NCBI GenBank assembly: GCA_036937835.1
Contig: CM072870.1
Location: 1 to 64,000, forward strand
From: Pampus argenteus
Taxonomy: Eukaryota > Chordata > Actinopteri > Scombriformes > Stromateidae
Length of the DNA: 64,000 bases
Reading direction: 5' to 3'
The notes under the pieces are model-generated. The model was given only the letters and a program-made list of their open reading frames with translations, did no database searches and was not told where the DNA came from. The position numbers and the translations under genes were made by a program. Positions 40,201 through 55,175 of the stretch are shown piece after piece. The number at the start of each line of letters is the position of its first letter. Position 1 is the stretch's first letter.

Positions 40201-43200
40201 AACTGTTGCAACCAGGCAGAGTACACATAAATAACAGAGCCAAAACACAGGAAAGGGGGTGAAATTGTTTTATTCAAGCACTTTAAGTGCAAATATTTGA
40301 ATGTAAACAAGGGCAATTAGGCCATGGGATACAGGATTTTGGGAAAAGGAGGGGTCTGAAACTATAGGGGGAGGGTCTGAGGACACACTTGATGGCTGAG
40401 GGAATTATGGAGCACATGTCTGGCCAGTGCATATAAAGGCTGGCTCTGGCCAGCCTTTTCTCCACACCCCCACACCTAACCTGCCAGCGCCGTCTGTGTC
40501 TCCTCCTGAGGCTGTCTCGAGGGGAGGACGCCGAACTCTGGCCTCTCCTGACCCTAATCCTAATCCTAATCCTAACCCTAACCCTAATACACTTACCTGG
40601 GAGCCTGTAAAAAATTATTATACTTACCGGTGAACCTGAAAAAAGGAGCCGTGTACTCTGTCTAGCCTGATGAAGGACAATTAGCTCCGAAACTGTTGCA
40701 ACCAGGCAGAGTACACATAAATAACAGAGCCAAAACACAGGAAAGGGGGTGAAATTGTTTTATTCAAGCACTTTAAGTGCAAATATTTGAATGTAAACAA
40801 GGGCAATTAGGCCATGGGATACAGGATTTTGGGAAAAGGAGGGGTCTGAAACTATAGGGGGAGGGTCTGAGGACACACTTGATGGCTGAGGGAATTATGG
40901 AGCACATGTCTGGCCAGTGCATATAAAGGCTGGCTCTGGCCAGCCTTTTCTCCACACCCCCACACCTAACCTGCCAGCGCCGTCTGTGTCTCCTCCTGAG
41001 GCTGTCTCGAGGGGAGGACGCCGAACTCTGGCCTCTCCTGACCCTAATCCTAATCCTAATCCTAACCCTAACCCTAATACACTTACCTGGGAGCCTGTAA
41101 AAAATTATTATACTTACCGGTGAACCTGAAAAAAGGAGCCGTGTACTCTGTCTAGCCTGATGAAGGACAATTAGCTCCGAAACTGTTGCAACCAGGCAGA
41201 GTACACATAAATAACAGAGCCAAAACACAGGAAAGGGGGTGAAATTGTTTTATTCAAGCACTTTAAGTGCAAATATTTGAATGTAAACAAGGGCAATTAG
41301 GCCATGGGATACAGGATTTTGGGAAAAGGAGGGGTCTGAAACTATAGGGGGAGGGTCTGAGGACACACTTGATGGCTGAGGGAATTATGGAGCACATGTC
41401 TGGCCAGTGCATATAAAGGCTGGCTCTGGCCAGCCTTTTCTCCACACCCCCACACCTAACCTGCCAGCGCCGTCTGTGTCTCCTCCTGAGGCTGTCTCGA
41501 GGGGAGGACGCCGAACTCTGGCCTCTCCTGACCCTAATCCTAATCCTAATCCTAACCCTAACCCTAATACACTTACCTGGGAGCCTGTAAAAAATTATTA
41601 TACTTACCGGTGAACCTGAAAAAAGGAGCCGTGTACTCTGTCTAGCCTGATGAAGGACAATTAGCTCCGAAACTGTTGCAACCAGGCAGAGTACACATAA
41701 ATAACAGAGCCAAAACACAGGAAAGGGGGTGAAATTGTTTTATTCAAGCACTTTAAGTGCAAATATTTGAATGTAAACAAGGGCAATTAGGCCATGGGAT
41801 ACAGGATTTTGGGAAAAGGAGGGGTCTGAAACTATAGGGGGAGGGTCTGAGGACACACTTGATGGCTGAGGGAATTATGGAGCACATGTCTGGCCAGTGC
41901 ATATAAAGGCTGGCTCTGGCCAGCCTTTTCTCCACACCCCCACACCTAACCTGCCAGCGCCGTCTGTGTCTCCTCCTGAGGCTGTCTCGAGGGGAGGACG
42001 CCGAACTCTGGCCTCTCCTGACCCTAATCCTAATCCTAATCCTAACCCTAACCCTAATACACTTACCTGGGAGCCTGTAAAAAATTATTATACTTACCGG
42101 TGAACCTGAAAAAAGGAGCCGTGTACTCTGTCTAGCCTGATGAAGGACAATTAGCTCCGAAACTGTTGCAACCAGGCAGAGTACACATAAATAACAGAGC
42201 CAAAACACAGGAAAGGGGGTGAAATTGTTTTATTCAAGCACTTTAAGTGCAAATATTTGAATGTAAACAAGGGCAATTAGGCCATGGGATACAGGATTTT
42301 GGGAAAAGGAGGGGTCTGAAACTATAGGGGGAGGGTCTGAGGACACACTTGATGGCTGAGGGAATTATGGAGCACATGTCTGGCCAGTGCATATAAAGGC
42401 TGGCTCTGGCCAGCCTTTTCTCCACACCCCCACACCTAACCTGCCAGCGCCGTCTGTGTCTCCTCCTGAGGCTGTCTCGAGGGGAGGACGCCGAACTCTG
42501 GCCTCTCCTGACCCTAATCCTAATCCTAATCCTAACCCTAACCCTAATACACTTACCTGGGAGCCTGTAAAAAATTATTATACTTACCGGTGAACCTGAA
42601 AAAAGGAGCCGTGTACTCTGTCTAGCCTGATGAAGGACAATTAGCTCCGAAACTGTTGCAACCAGGCAGAGTACACATAAATAACAGAGCCAAAACACAG
42701 GAAAGGGGGTGAAATTGTTTTATTCAAGCACTTTAAGTGCAAATATTTGAATGTAAACAAGGGCAATTAGGCCATGGGATACAGGATTTTGGGAAAAGGA
42801 GGGGTCTGAAACTATAGGGGGAGGGTCTGAGGACACACTTGATGGCTGAGGGAATTATGGAGCACATGTCTGGCCAGTGCATATAAAGGCTGGCTCTGGC
42901 CAGCCTTTTCTCCACACCCCCACACCTAACCTGCCAGCGCCGTCTGTGTCTCCTCCTGAGGCTGTCTCGAGGGGAGGACGCCGAACTCTGGCCTCTCCTG
43001 ACCCTAATCCTAATCCTAATCCTAACCCTAACCCTAATACACTTACCTGGGAGCCTGTAAAAAATTATTATACTTACCGGTGAACCTGAAAAAAGGAGCC
43101 GTGTACTCTGTCTAGCCTGATGAAGGACAATTAGCTCCGAAACTGTTGCAACCAGGCAGAGTACACATAAATAACAGAGCCAAAACACAGGAAAGGGGGT

Positions 43201-46200
43201 GAAATTGTTTTATTCAAGCACTTTAAGTGCAAATATTTGAATGTAAACAAGGGCAATTAGGCCATGGGATACAGGATTTTGGGAAAAGGAGGGGTCTGAA
43301 ACTATAGGGGGAGGGTCTGAGGACACACTTGATGGCTGAGGGAATTATGGAGCACATGTCTGGCCAGTGCATATAAAGGCTGGCTCTGGCCAGCCTTTTC
43401 TCCACACCCCCACACCTAACCTGCCAGCGCCGTCTGTGTCTCCTCCTGAGGCTGTCTCGAGGGGAGGACGCCGAACTCTGGCCTCTCCTGACCCTAATCC
43501 TAATCCTAATCCTAACCCTAACCCTAATACACTTACCTGGGAGCCTGTAAAAAATTATTATACTTACCGGTGAACCTGAAAAAAGGAGCCGTGTACTCTG
43601 TCTAGCCTGATGAAGGACAATTAGCTCCGAAACTGTTGCAACCAGGCAGAGTACACATAAATAACAGAGCCAAAACACAGGAAAGGGGGTGAAATTGTTT
43701 TATTCAAGCACTTTAAGTGCAAATATTTGAATGTAAACAAGGGCAATTAGGCCATGGGATACAGGATTTTGGGAAAAGGAGGGGTCTGAAACTATAGGGG
43801 GAGGGTCTGAGGACACACTTGATGGCTGAGGGAATTATGGAGCACATGTCTGGCCAGTGCATATAAAGGCTGGCTCTGGCCAGCCTTTTCTCCACACCCC
43901 CACACCTAACCTGCCAGCGCCGTCTGTGTCTCCTCCTGAGGCTGTCTCGAGGGGAGGACGCCGAACTCTGGCCTCTCCTGACCCTAATCCTAATCCTAAT
44001 CCTAACCCTAACCCTAATACACTTACCTGGGAGCCTGTAAAAAATTATTATACTTACCGGTGAACCTGAAAAAAGGAGCCGTGTACTCTGTCTAGCCTGA
44101 TGAAGGACAATTAGCTCCGAAACTGTTGCAACCAGGCAGAGTACACATAAATAACAGAGCCAAAACACAGGAAAGGGGGTGAAATTGTTTTATTCAAGCA
44201 CTTTAAGTGCAAATATTTGAATGTAAACAAGGGCAATTAGGCCATGGGATACAGGATTTTGGGAAAAGGAGGGGTCTGAAACTATAGGGGGAGGGTCTGA
44301 GGACACACTTGATGGCTGAGGGAATTATGGAGCACATGTCTGGCCAGTGCATATAAAGGCTGGCTCTGGCCAGCCTTTTCTCCACACCCCCACACCTAAC
44401 CTGCCAGCGCCGTCTGTGTCTCCTCCTGAGGCTGTCTCGAGGGGAGGACGCCGAACTCTGGCCTCTCCTGACCCTAATCCTAATCCTAATCCTAACCCTA
44501 ACCCTAATACACTTACCTGGGAGCCTGTAAAAAATTATTATACTTACCGGTGAACCTGAAAAAAGGAGCCGTGTACTCTGTCTAGCCTGATGAAGGACAA
44601 TTAGCTCCGAAACTGTTGCAACCAGGCAGAGTACACATAAATAACAGAGCCAAAACACAGGAAAGGGGGTGAAATTGTTTTATTCAAGCACTTTAAGTGC
44701 AAATATTTGAATGTAAACAAGGGCAATTAGGCCATGGGATACAGGATTTTGGGAAAAGGAGGGGTCTGAAACTATAGGGGGAGGGTCTGAGGACACACTT
44801 GATGGCTGAGGGAATTATGGAGCACATGTCTGGCCAGTGCATATAAAGGCTGGCTCTGGCCAGCCTTTTCTCCACACCCCCACACCTAACCTGCCAGCGC
44901 CGTCTGTGTCTCCTCCTGAGGCTGTCTCGAGGGGAGGACGCCGAACTCTGGCCTCTCCTGACCCTAATCCTAATCCTAATCCTAACCCTAACCCTAATAC
45001 ACTTACCTGGGAGCCTGTAAAAAATTATTATACTTACCGGTGAACCTGAAAAAAGGAGCCGTGTACTCTGTCTAGCCTGATGAAGGACAATTAGCTCCGA
45101 AACTGTTGCAACCAGGCAGAGTACACATAAATAACAGAGCCAAAACACAGGAAAGGGGGTGAAATTGTTTTATTCAAGCACTTTAAGTGCAAATATTTGA
45201 ATGTAAACAAGGGCAATTAGGCCATGGGATACAGGATTTTGGGAAAAGGAGGGGTCTGAAACTATAGGGGGAGGGTCTGAGGACACACTTGATGGCTGAG
45301 GGAATTATGGAGCACATGTCTGGCCAGTGCATATAAAGGCTGGCTCTGGCCAGCCTTTTCTCCACACCCCCACACCTAACCTGCCAGCGCCGTCTGTGTC
45401 TCCTCCTGAGGCTGTCTCGAGGGGAGGACGCCGAACTCTGGCCTCTCCTGACCCTAATCCTAATCCTAATCCTAACCCTAACCCTAATACACTTACCTGG
45501 GAGCCTGTAAAAAATTATTATACTTACCGGTGAACCTGAAAAAAGGAGCCGTGTACTCTGTCTAGCCTGATGAAGGACAATTAGCTCCGAAACTGTTGCA
45601 ACCAGGCAGAGTACACATAAATAACAGAGCCAAAACACAGGAAAGGGGGTGAAATTGTTTTATTCAAGCACTTTAAGTGCAAATATTTGAATGTAAACAA
45701 GGGCAATTAGGCCATGGGATACAGGATTTTGGGAAAAGGAGGGGTCTGAAACTATAGGGGGAGGGTCTGAGGACACACTTGATGGCTGAGGGAATTATGG
45801 AGCACATGTCTGGCCAGTGCATATAAAGGCTGGCTCTGGCCAGCCTTTTCTCCACACCCCCACACCTAACCTGCCAGCGCCGTCTGTGTCTCCTCCTGAG
45901 GCTGTCTCGAGGGGAGGACGCCGAACTCTGGCCTCTCCTGACCCTAATCCTAATCCTAATCCTAACCCTAACCCTAATACACTTACCTGGGAGCCTGTAA
46001 AAAATTATTATACTTACCGGTGAACCTGAAAAAAGGAGCCGTGTACTCTGTCTAGCCTGATGAAGGACAATTAGCTCCGAAACTGTTGCAACCAGGCAGA
46101 GTACACATAAATAACAGAGCCAAAACACAGGAAAGGGGGTGAAATTGTTTTATTCAAGCACTTTAAGTGCAAATATTTGAATGTAAACAAGGGCAATTAG

Positions 46201-49200
46201 GCCATGGGATACAGGATTTTGGGAAAAGGAGGGGTCTGAAACTATAGGGGGAGGGTCTGAGGACACACTTGATGGCTGAGGGAATTATGGAGCACATGTC
46301 TGGCCAGTGCATATAAAGGCTGGCTCTGGCCAGCCTTTTCTCCACACCCCCACACCTAACCTGCCAGCGCCGTCTGTGTCTCCTCCTGAGGCTGTCTCGA
46401 GGGGAGGACGCCGAACTCTGGCCTCTCCTGACCCTAATCCTAATCCTAATCCTAACCCTAACCCTAATACACTTACCTGGGAGCCTGTAAAAAATTATTA
46501 TACTTACCGGTGAACCTGAAAAAAGGAGCCGTGTACTCTGTCTAGCCTGATGAAGGACAATTAGCTCCGAAACTGTTGCAACCAGGCAGAGTACACATAA
46601 ATAACAGAGCCAAAACACAGGAAAGGGGGTGAAATTGTTTTATTCAAGCACTTTAAGTGCAAATATTTGAATGTAAACAAGGGCAATTAGGCCATGGGAT
46701 ACAGGATTTTGGGAAAAGGAGGGGTCTGAAACTATAGGGGGAGGGTCTGAGGACACACTTGATGGCTGAGGGAATTATGGAGCACATGTCTGGCCAGTGC
46801 ATATAAAGGCTGGCTCTGGCCAGCCTTTTCTCCACACCCCCACACCTAACCTGCCAGCGCCGTCTGTGTCTCCTCCTGAGGCTGTCTCGAGGGGAGGACG
46901 CCGAACTCTGGCCTCTCCTGACCCTAATCCTAATCCTAATCCTAACCCTAACCCTAATACACTTACCTGGGAGCCTGTAAAAAATTATTATACTTACCGG
47001 TGAACCTGAAAAAAGGAGCCGTGTACTCTGTCTAGCCTGATGAAGGACAATTAGCTCCGAAACTGTTGCAACCAGGCAGAGTACACATAAATAACAGAGC
47101 CAAAACACAGGAAAGGGGGTGAAATTGTTTTATTCAAGCACTTTAAGTGCAAATATTTGAATGTAAACAAGGGCAATTAGGCCATGGGATACAGGATTTT
47201 GGGAAAAGGAGGGGTCTGAAACTATAGGGGGAGGGTCTGAGGACACACTTGATGGCTGAGGGAATTATGGAGCACATGTCTGGCCAGTGCATATAAAGGC
47301 TGGCTCTGGCCAGCCTTTTCTCCACACCCCCACACCTAACCTGCCAGCGCCGTCTGTGTCTCCTCCTGAGGCTGTCTCGAGGGGAGGACGCCGAACTCTG
47401 GCCTCTCCTGACCCTAATCCTAATCCTAATCCTAACCCTAACCCTAATACACTTACCTGGGAGCCTGTAAAAAATTATTATACTTACCGGTGAACCTGAA
47501 AAAAGGAGCCGTGTACTCTGTCTAGCCTGATGAAGGACAATTAGCTCCGAAACTGTTGCAACCAGGCAGAGTACACATAAATAACAGAGCCAAAACACAG
47601 GAAAGGGGGTGAAATTGTTTTATTCAAGCACTTTAAGTGCAAATATTTGAATGTAAACAAGGGCAATTAGGCCATGGGATACAGGATTTTGGGAAAAGGA
47701 GGGGTCTGAAACTATAGGGGGAGGGTCTGAGGACACACTTGATGGCTGAGGGAATTATGGAGCACATGTCTGGCCAGTGCATATAAAGGCTGGCTCTGGC
47801 CAGCCTTTTCTCCACACCCCCACACCTAACCTGCCAGCGCCGTCTGTGTCTCCTCCTGAGGCTGTCTCGAGGGGAGGACGCCGAACTCTGGCCTCTCCTG
47901 ACCCTAATCCTAATCCTAATCCTAACCCTAACCCTAATACACTTACCTGGGAGCCTGTAAAAAATTATTATACTTACCGGTGAACCTGAAAAAAGGAGCC
48001 GTGTACTCTGTCTAGCCTGATGAAGGACAATTAGCTCCGAAACTGTTGCAACCAGGCAGAGTACACATAAATAACAGAGCCAAAACACAGGAAAGGGGGT
48101 GAAATTGTTTTATTCAAGCACTTTAAGTGCAAATATTTGAATGTAAACAAGGGCAATTAGGCCATGGGATACAGGATTTTGGGAAAAGGAGGGGTCTGAA
48201 ACTATAGGGGGAGGGTCTGAGGACACACTTGATGGCTGAGGGAATTATGGAGCACATGTCTGGCCAGTGCATATAAAGGCTGGCTCTGGCCAGCCTTTTC
48301 TCCACACCCCCACACCTAACCTGCCAGCGCCGTCTGTGTCTCCTCCTGAGGCTGTCTCGAGGGGAGGACGCCGAACTCTGGCCTCTCCTGACCCTAATCC
48401 TAATCCTAATCCTAACCCTAACCCTAATACACTTACCTGGGAGCCTGTAAAAAATTATTATACTTACCGGTGAACCTGAAAAAAGGAGCCGTGTACTCTG
48501 TCTAGCCTGATGAAGGACAATTAGCTCCGAAACTGTTGCAACCAGGCAGAGTACACATAAATAACAGAGCCAAAACACAGGAAAGGGGGTGAAATTGTTT
48601 TATTCAAGCACTTTAAGTGCAAATATTTGAATGTAAACAAGGGCAATTAGGCCATGGGATACAGGATTTTGGGAAAAGGAGGGGTCTGAAACTATAGGGG
48701 GAGGGTCTGAGGACACACTTGATGGCTGAGGGAATTATGGAGCACATGTCTGGCCAGTGCATATAAAGGCTGGCTCTGGCCAGCCTTTTCTCCACACCCC
48801 CACACCTAACCTGCCAGCGCCGTCTGTGTCTCCTCCTGAGGCTGTCTCGAGGGGAGGACGCCGAACTCTGGCCTCTCCTGACCCTAATCCTAATCCTAAT
48901 CCTAACCCTAACCCTAATACACTTACCTGGGAGCCTGTAAAAAATTATTATACTTACCGGTGAACCTGAAAAAAGGAGCCGTGTACTCTGTCTAGCCTGA
49001 TGAAGGACAATTAGCTCCGAAACTGTTGCAACCAGGCAGAGTACACATAAATAACAGAGCCAAAACACAGGAAAGGGGGTGAAATTGTTTTATTCAAGCA
49101 CTTTAAGTGCAAATATTTGAATGTAAACAAGGGCAATTAGGCCATGGGATACAGGATTTTGGGAAAAGGAGGGGTCTGAAACTATAGGGGGAGGGTCTGA

Positions 49201-52200
49201 GGACACACTTGATGGCTGAGGGAATTATGGAGCACATGTCTGGCCAGTGCATATAAAGGCTGGCTCTGGCCAGCCTTTTCTCCACACCCCCACACCTAAC
49301 CTGCCAGCGCCGTCTGTGTCTCCTCCTGAGGCTGTCTCGAGGGGAGGACGCCGAACTCTGGCCTCTCCTGACCCTAATCCTAATCCTAATCCTAACCCTA
49401 ACCCTAATACACTTACCTGGGAGCCTGTAAAAAATTATTATACTTACCGGTGAACCTGAAAAAAGGAGCCGTGTACTCTGTCTAGCCTGATGAAGGACAA
49501 TTAGCTCCGAAACTGTTGCAACCAGGCAGAGTACACATAAATAACAGAGCCAAAACACAGGAAAGGGGGTGAAATTGTTTTATTCAAGCACTTTAAGTGC
49601 AAATATTTGAATGTAAACAAGGGCAATTAGGCCATGGGATACAGGATTTTGGGAAAAGGAGGGGTCTGAAACTATAGGGGGAGGGTCTGAGGACACACTT
49701 GATGGCTGAGGGAATTATGGAGCACATGTCTGGCCAGTGCATATAAAGGCTGGCTCTGGCCAGCCTTTTCTCCACACCCCCACACCTAACCTGCCAGCGC
49801 CGTCTGTGTCTCCTCCTGAGGCTGTCTCGAGGGGAGGACGCCGAACTCTGGCCTCTCCTGACCCTAATCCTAATCCTAATCCTAACCCTAACCCTAATAC
49901 ACTTACCTGGGAGCCTGTAAAAAATTATTATACTTACCGGTGAACCTGAAAAAAGGAGCCGTGTACTCTGTCTAGCCTGATGAAGGACAATTAGCTCCGA
50001 AACTGTTGCAACCAGGCAGAGTACACATAAATAACAGAGCCAAAACACAGGAAAGGGGGTGAAATTGTTTTATTCAAGCACTTTAAGTGCAAATATTTGA
50101 ATGTAAACAAGGGCAATTAGGCCATGGGATACAGGATTTTGGGAAAAGGAGGGGTCTGAAACTATAGGGGGAGGGTCTGAGGACACACTTGATGGCTGAG
50201 GGAATTATGGAGCACATGTCTGGCCAGTGCATATAAAGGCTGGCTCTGGCCAGCCTTTTCTCCACACCCCCACACCTAACCTGCCAGCGCCGTCTGTGTC
50301 TCCTCCTGAGGCTGTCTCGAGGGGAGGACGCCGAACTCTGGCCTCTCCTGACCCTAATCCTAATCCTAATCCTAACCCTAACCCTAATACACTTACCTGG
50401 GAGCCTGTAAAAAATTATTATACTTACCGGTGAACCTGAAAAAAGGAGCCGTGTACTCTGTCTAGCCTGATGAAGGACAATTAGCTCCGAAACTGTTGCA
50501 ACCAGGCAGAGTACACATAAATAACAGAGCCAAAACACAGGAAAGGGGGTGAAATTGTTTTATTCAAGCACTTTAAGTGCAAATATTTGAATGTAAACAA
50601 GGGCAATTAGGCCATGGGATACAGGATTTTGGGAAAAGGAGGGGTCTGAAACTATAGGGGGAGGGTCTGAGGACACACTTGATGGCTGAGGGAATTATGG
50701 AGCACATGTCTGGCCAGTGCATATAAAGGCTGGCTCTGGCCAGCCTTTTCTCCACACCCCCACACCTAACCTGCCAGCGCCGTCTGTGTCTCCTCCTGAG
50801 GCTGTCTCGAGGGGAGGACGCCGAACTCTGGCCTCTCCTGACCCTAATCCTAATCCTAATCCTAACCCTAACCCTAATACACTTACCTGGGAGCCTGTAA
50901 AAAATTATTATACTTACCGGTGAACCTGAAAAAAGGAGCCGTGTACTCTGTCTAGCCTGATGAAGGACAATTAGCTCCGAAACTGTTGCAACCAGGCAGA
51001 GTACACATAAATAACAGAGCCAAAACACAGGAAAGGGGGTGAAATTGTTTTATTCAAGCACTTTAAGTGCAAATATTTGAATGTAAACAAGGGCAATTAG
51101 GCCATGGGATACAGGATTTTGGGAAAAGGAGGGGTCTGAAACTATAGGGGGAGGGTCTGAGGACACACTTGATGGCTGAGGGAATTATGGAGCACATGTC
51201 TGGCCAGTGCATATAAAGGCTGGCTCTGGCCAGCCTTTTCTCCACACCCCCACACCTAACCTGCCAGCGCCGTCTGTGTCTCCTCCTGAGGCTGTCTCGA
51301 GGGGAGGACGCCGAACTCTGGCCTCTCCTGACCCTAATCCTAATCCTAATCCTAACCCTAACCCTAATACACTTACCTGGGAGCCTGTAAAAAATTATTA
51401 TACTTACCGGTGAACCTGAAAAAAGGAGCCGTGTACTCTGTCTAGCCTGATGAAGGACAATTAGCTCCGAAACTGTTGCAACCAGGCAGAGTACACATAA
51501 ATAACAGAGCCAAAACACAGGAAAGGGGGTGAAATTGTTTTATTCAAGCACTTTAAGTGCAAATATTTGAATGTAAACAAGGGCAATTAGGCCATGGGAT
51601 ACAGGATTTTGGGAAAAGGAGGGGTCTGAAACTATAGGGGGAGGGTCTGAGGACACACTTGATGGCTGAGGGAATTATGGAGCACATGTCTGGCCAGTGC
51701 ATATAAAGGCTGGCTCTGGCCAGCCTTTTCTCCACACCCCCACACCTAACCTGCCAGCGCCGTCTGTGTCTCCTCCTGAGGCTGTCTCGAGGGGAGGACG
51801 CCGAACTCTGGCCTCTCCTGACCCTAATCCTAATCCTAATCCTAACCCTAACCCTAATACACTTACCTGGGAGCCTGTAAAAAATTATTATACTTACCGG
51901 TGAACCTGAAAAAAGGAGCCGTGTACTCTGTCTAGCCTGATGAAGGACAATTAGCTCCGAAACTGTTGCAACCAGGCAGAGTACACATAAATAACAGAGC
52001 CAAAACACAGGAAAGGGGGTGAAATTGTTTTATTCAAGCACTTTAAGTGCAAATATTTGAATGTAAACAAGGGCAATTAGGCCATGGGATACAGGATTTT
52101 GGGAAAAGGAGGGGTCTGAAACTATAGGGGGAGGGTCTGAGGACACACTTGATGGCTGAGGGAATTATGGAGCACATGTCTGGCCAGTGCATATAAAGGC

Positions 52201-55131
52201 TGGCTCTGGCCAGCCTTTTCTCCACACCCCCACACCTAACCTGCCAGCGCCGTCTGTGTCTCCTCCTGAGGCTGTCTCGAGGGGAGGACGCCGAACTCTG
52301 GCCTCTCCTGACCCTAATCCTAATCCTAATCCTAACCCTAACCCTAATACACTTACCTGGGAGCCTGTAAAAAATTATTATACTTACCGGTGAACCTGAA
52401 AAAAGGAGCCGTGTACTCTGTCTAGCCTGATGAAGGACAATTAGCTCCGAAACTGTTGCAACCAGGCAGAGTACACATAAATAACAGAGCCAAAACACAG
52501 GAAAGGGGGTGAAATTGTTTTATTCAAGCACTTTAAGTGCAAATATTTGAATGTAAACAAGGGCAATTAGGCCATGGGATACAGGATTTTGGGAAAAGGA
52601 GGGGTCTGAAACTATAGGGGGAGGGTCTGAGGACACACTTGATGGCTGAGGGAATTATGGAGCACATGTCTGGCCAGTGCATATAAAGGCTGGCTCTGGC
52701 CAGCCTTTTCTCCACACCCCCACACCTAACCTGCCAGCGCCGTCTGTGTCTCCTCCTGAGGCTGTCTCGAGGGGAGGACGCCGAACTCTGGCCTCTCCTG
52801 ACCCTAATCCTAATCCTAATCCTAACCCTAACCCTAATACACTTACCTGGGAGCCTGTAAAAAATTATTATACTTACCGGTGAACCTGAAAAAAGGAGCC
52901 GTGTACTCTGTCTAGCCTGATGAAGGACAATTAGCTCCGAAACTGTTGCAACCAGGCAGAGTACACATAAATAACAGAGCCAAAACACAGGAAAGGGGGT
53001 GAAATTGTTTTATTCAAGCACTTTAAGTGCAAATATTTGAATGTAAACAAGGGCAATTAGGCCATGGGATACAGGATTTTGGGAAAAGGAGGGGTCTGAA
53101 ACTATAGGGGGAGGGTCTGAGGACACACTTGATGGCTGAGGGAATTATGGAGCACATGTCTGGCCAGTGCATATAAAGGCTGGCTCTGGCCAGCCTTTTC
53201 TCCACACCCCCACACCTAACCTGCCAGCGCCGTCTGTGTCTCCTCCTGAGGCTGTCTCGAGGGGAGGACGCCGAACTCTGGCCTCTCCTGACCCTAATCC
53301 TAATCCTAATCCTAACCCTAACCCTAATACACTTACCTGGGAGCCTGTAAAAAATTATTATACTTACCGGTGAACCTGAAAAAAGGAGCCGTGTACTCTG
53401 TCTAGCCTGATGAAGGACAATTAGCTCCGAAACTGTTGCAACCAGGCAGAGTACACATAAATAACAGAGCCAAAACACAGGAAAGGGGGTGAAATTGTTT
53501 TATTCAAGCACTTTAAGTGCAAATATTTGAATGTAAACAAGGGCAATTAGGCCATGGGATACAGGATTTTGGGAAAAGGAGGGGTCTGAAACTATAGGGG
53601 GAGGGTCTGAGGACACACTTGATGGCTGAGGGAATTATGGAGCACATGTCTGGCCAGTGCATATAAAGGCTGGCTCTGGCCAGCCTTTTCTCCACACCCC
53701 CACACCTAACCTGCCAGCGCCGTCTGTGTCTCCTCCTGAGGCTGTCTCGAGGGGAGGACGCCGAACTCTGGCCTCTCCTGACCCTAATCCTAATCCTAAT
53801 CCTAACCCTAACCCTAATACACTTACCTGGGAGCCTGTAAAAAATTATTATACTTACCGGTGAACCTGAAAAAAGGAGCCGTGTACTCTGTCTAGCCTGA
53901 TGAAGGACAATTAGCTCCGAAACTGTTGCAACCAGGCAGAGTACACATAAATAACAGAGCCAAAACACAGGAAAGGGGGTGAAATTGTTTTATTCAAGCA
54001 CTTTAAGTGCAAATATTTGAATGTAAACAAGGGCAATTAGGCCATGGGATACAGGATTTTGGGAAAAGGAGGGGTCTGAAACTATAGGGGGAGGGTCTGA
54101 GGACACACTTGATGGCTGAGGGAATTATGGAGCACATGTCTGGCCAGTGCATATAAAGGCTGGCTCTGGCCAGCCTTTTCTCCACACCCCCACACCTAAC
54201 CTGCCAGCGCCGTCTGTGTCTCCTCCTGAGGCTGTCTCGAGGGGAGGACGCCGAACTCTGGCCTCTCCTGACCCTAATCCTAATCCTAATCCTAACCCTA
54301 ACCCTAATACACTTACCTGGGAGCCTGTAAAAAATTATTATACTTACCGGTGAACCTGAAAAAAGGAGCCGTGTACTCTGTCTAGCCTGATGAAGGACAA
54401 TTAGCTCCGAAACTGTTGCAACCAGGCAGAGTACACATAAATAACAGAGCCAAAACACAGGAAAGGGGGTGAAATTGTTTTATTCAAGCACTTTAAGTGC
54501 AAATATTTGAATGTAAACAAGGGCAATTAGGCCATGGGATACAGGATTTTGGGAAAAGGAGGGGTCTGAAACTATAGGGGGAGGGTCTGAGGACACACTT
54601 GATGGCTGAGGGAATTATGGAGCACATGTCTGGCCAGTGCATATAAAGGCTGGCTCTGGCCAGCCTTTTCTCCACACCCCCACACCTAACCTGCCAGCGC
54701 CGTCTGTGTCTCCTCCTGAGGCTGTCTCGAGGGGAGGACGCCGAACTCTGGCCTCTCCTGACCCTAATCCTAATCCTAATCCTAACCCTAACCCTAATAC
54801 ACTTACCTGGGAGCCTGTAAAAAATTATTATACTTACCGGTGAACCTGAAAAAAGGAGCCGTGTACTCTGTCTAGCCTGATGAAGGACAATTAGCTCCGA
54901 AACTGTTGCAACCAGGCAGAGTACACATAAATAACAGAGCCAAAACACAGGAAAGGGGGTGAAATTGTTTTATTCAAGCACTTTAAGTGCAAATATTTGA
55001 ATGTAAACAAGGGCAATTAGGCCATGGGATACAGGATTTTGGGAAAAGGAGGGGTCTGAAACTATAGGGGGAGGGTCTGAGGACACACTTGATGGCTGAG
55101 GGAATTATGGAGCACATGTCTGGCCAGTGCA

Positions 55132-55158
55132 TATAAAGGCTGGCTCTGGCCAGCCTTT
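55132..55158 (+). promoter_or_regulatory. Last TATA box and hairpin of the 490 array, facing the telomere tract
   Basis: TATAAAGG at 55132-55139 with the 10-bp hairpin to 55158. The unit ends 24 bp later at 55182. A transcript starting about 30 bp after the TATA box would contain a C-rich telomeric leader of about 580 nt and then the truncated SGNH reading frame. The telomere tract contains no ATG. The first ATG (55806) is out of frame and stops at once; the next (55901) is in frame with A at -3 and G at +4. Confidence 0.4.
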
Positions 55159-55175
55159 TCTCCACACCCCCACAC

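Noticed and set aside
37343..54948. Minus-strand 151-codon ORF in every 490-bp unit, with hydrophobic start
   Set aside because: It starts at GTG, crosses the hammerhead-like motif and telomere block, and is broken in the 510 family by the indel. No sign of coding constraint.
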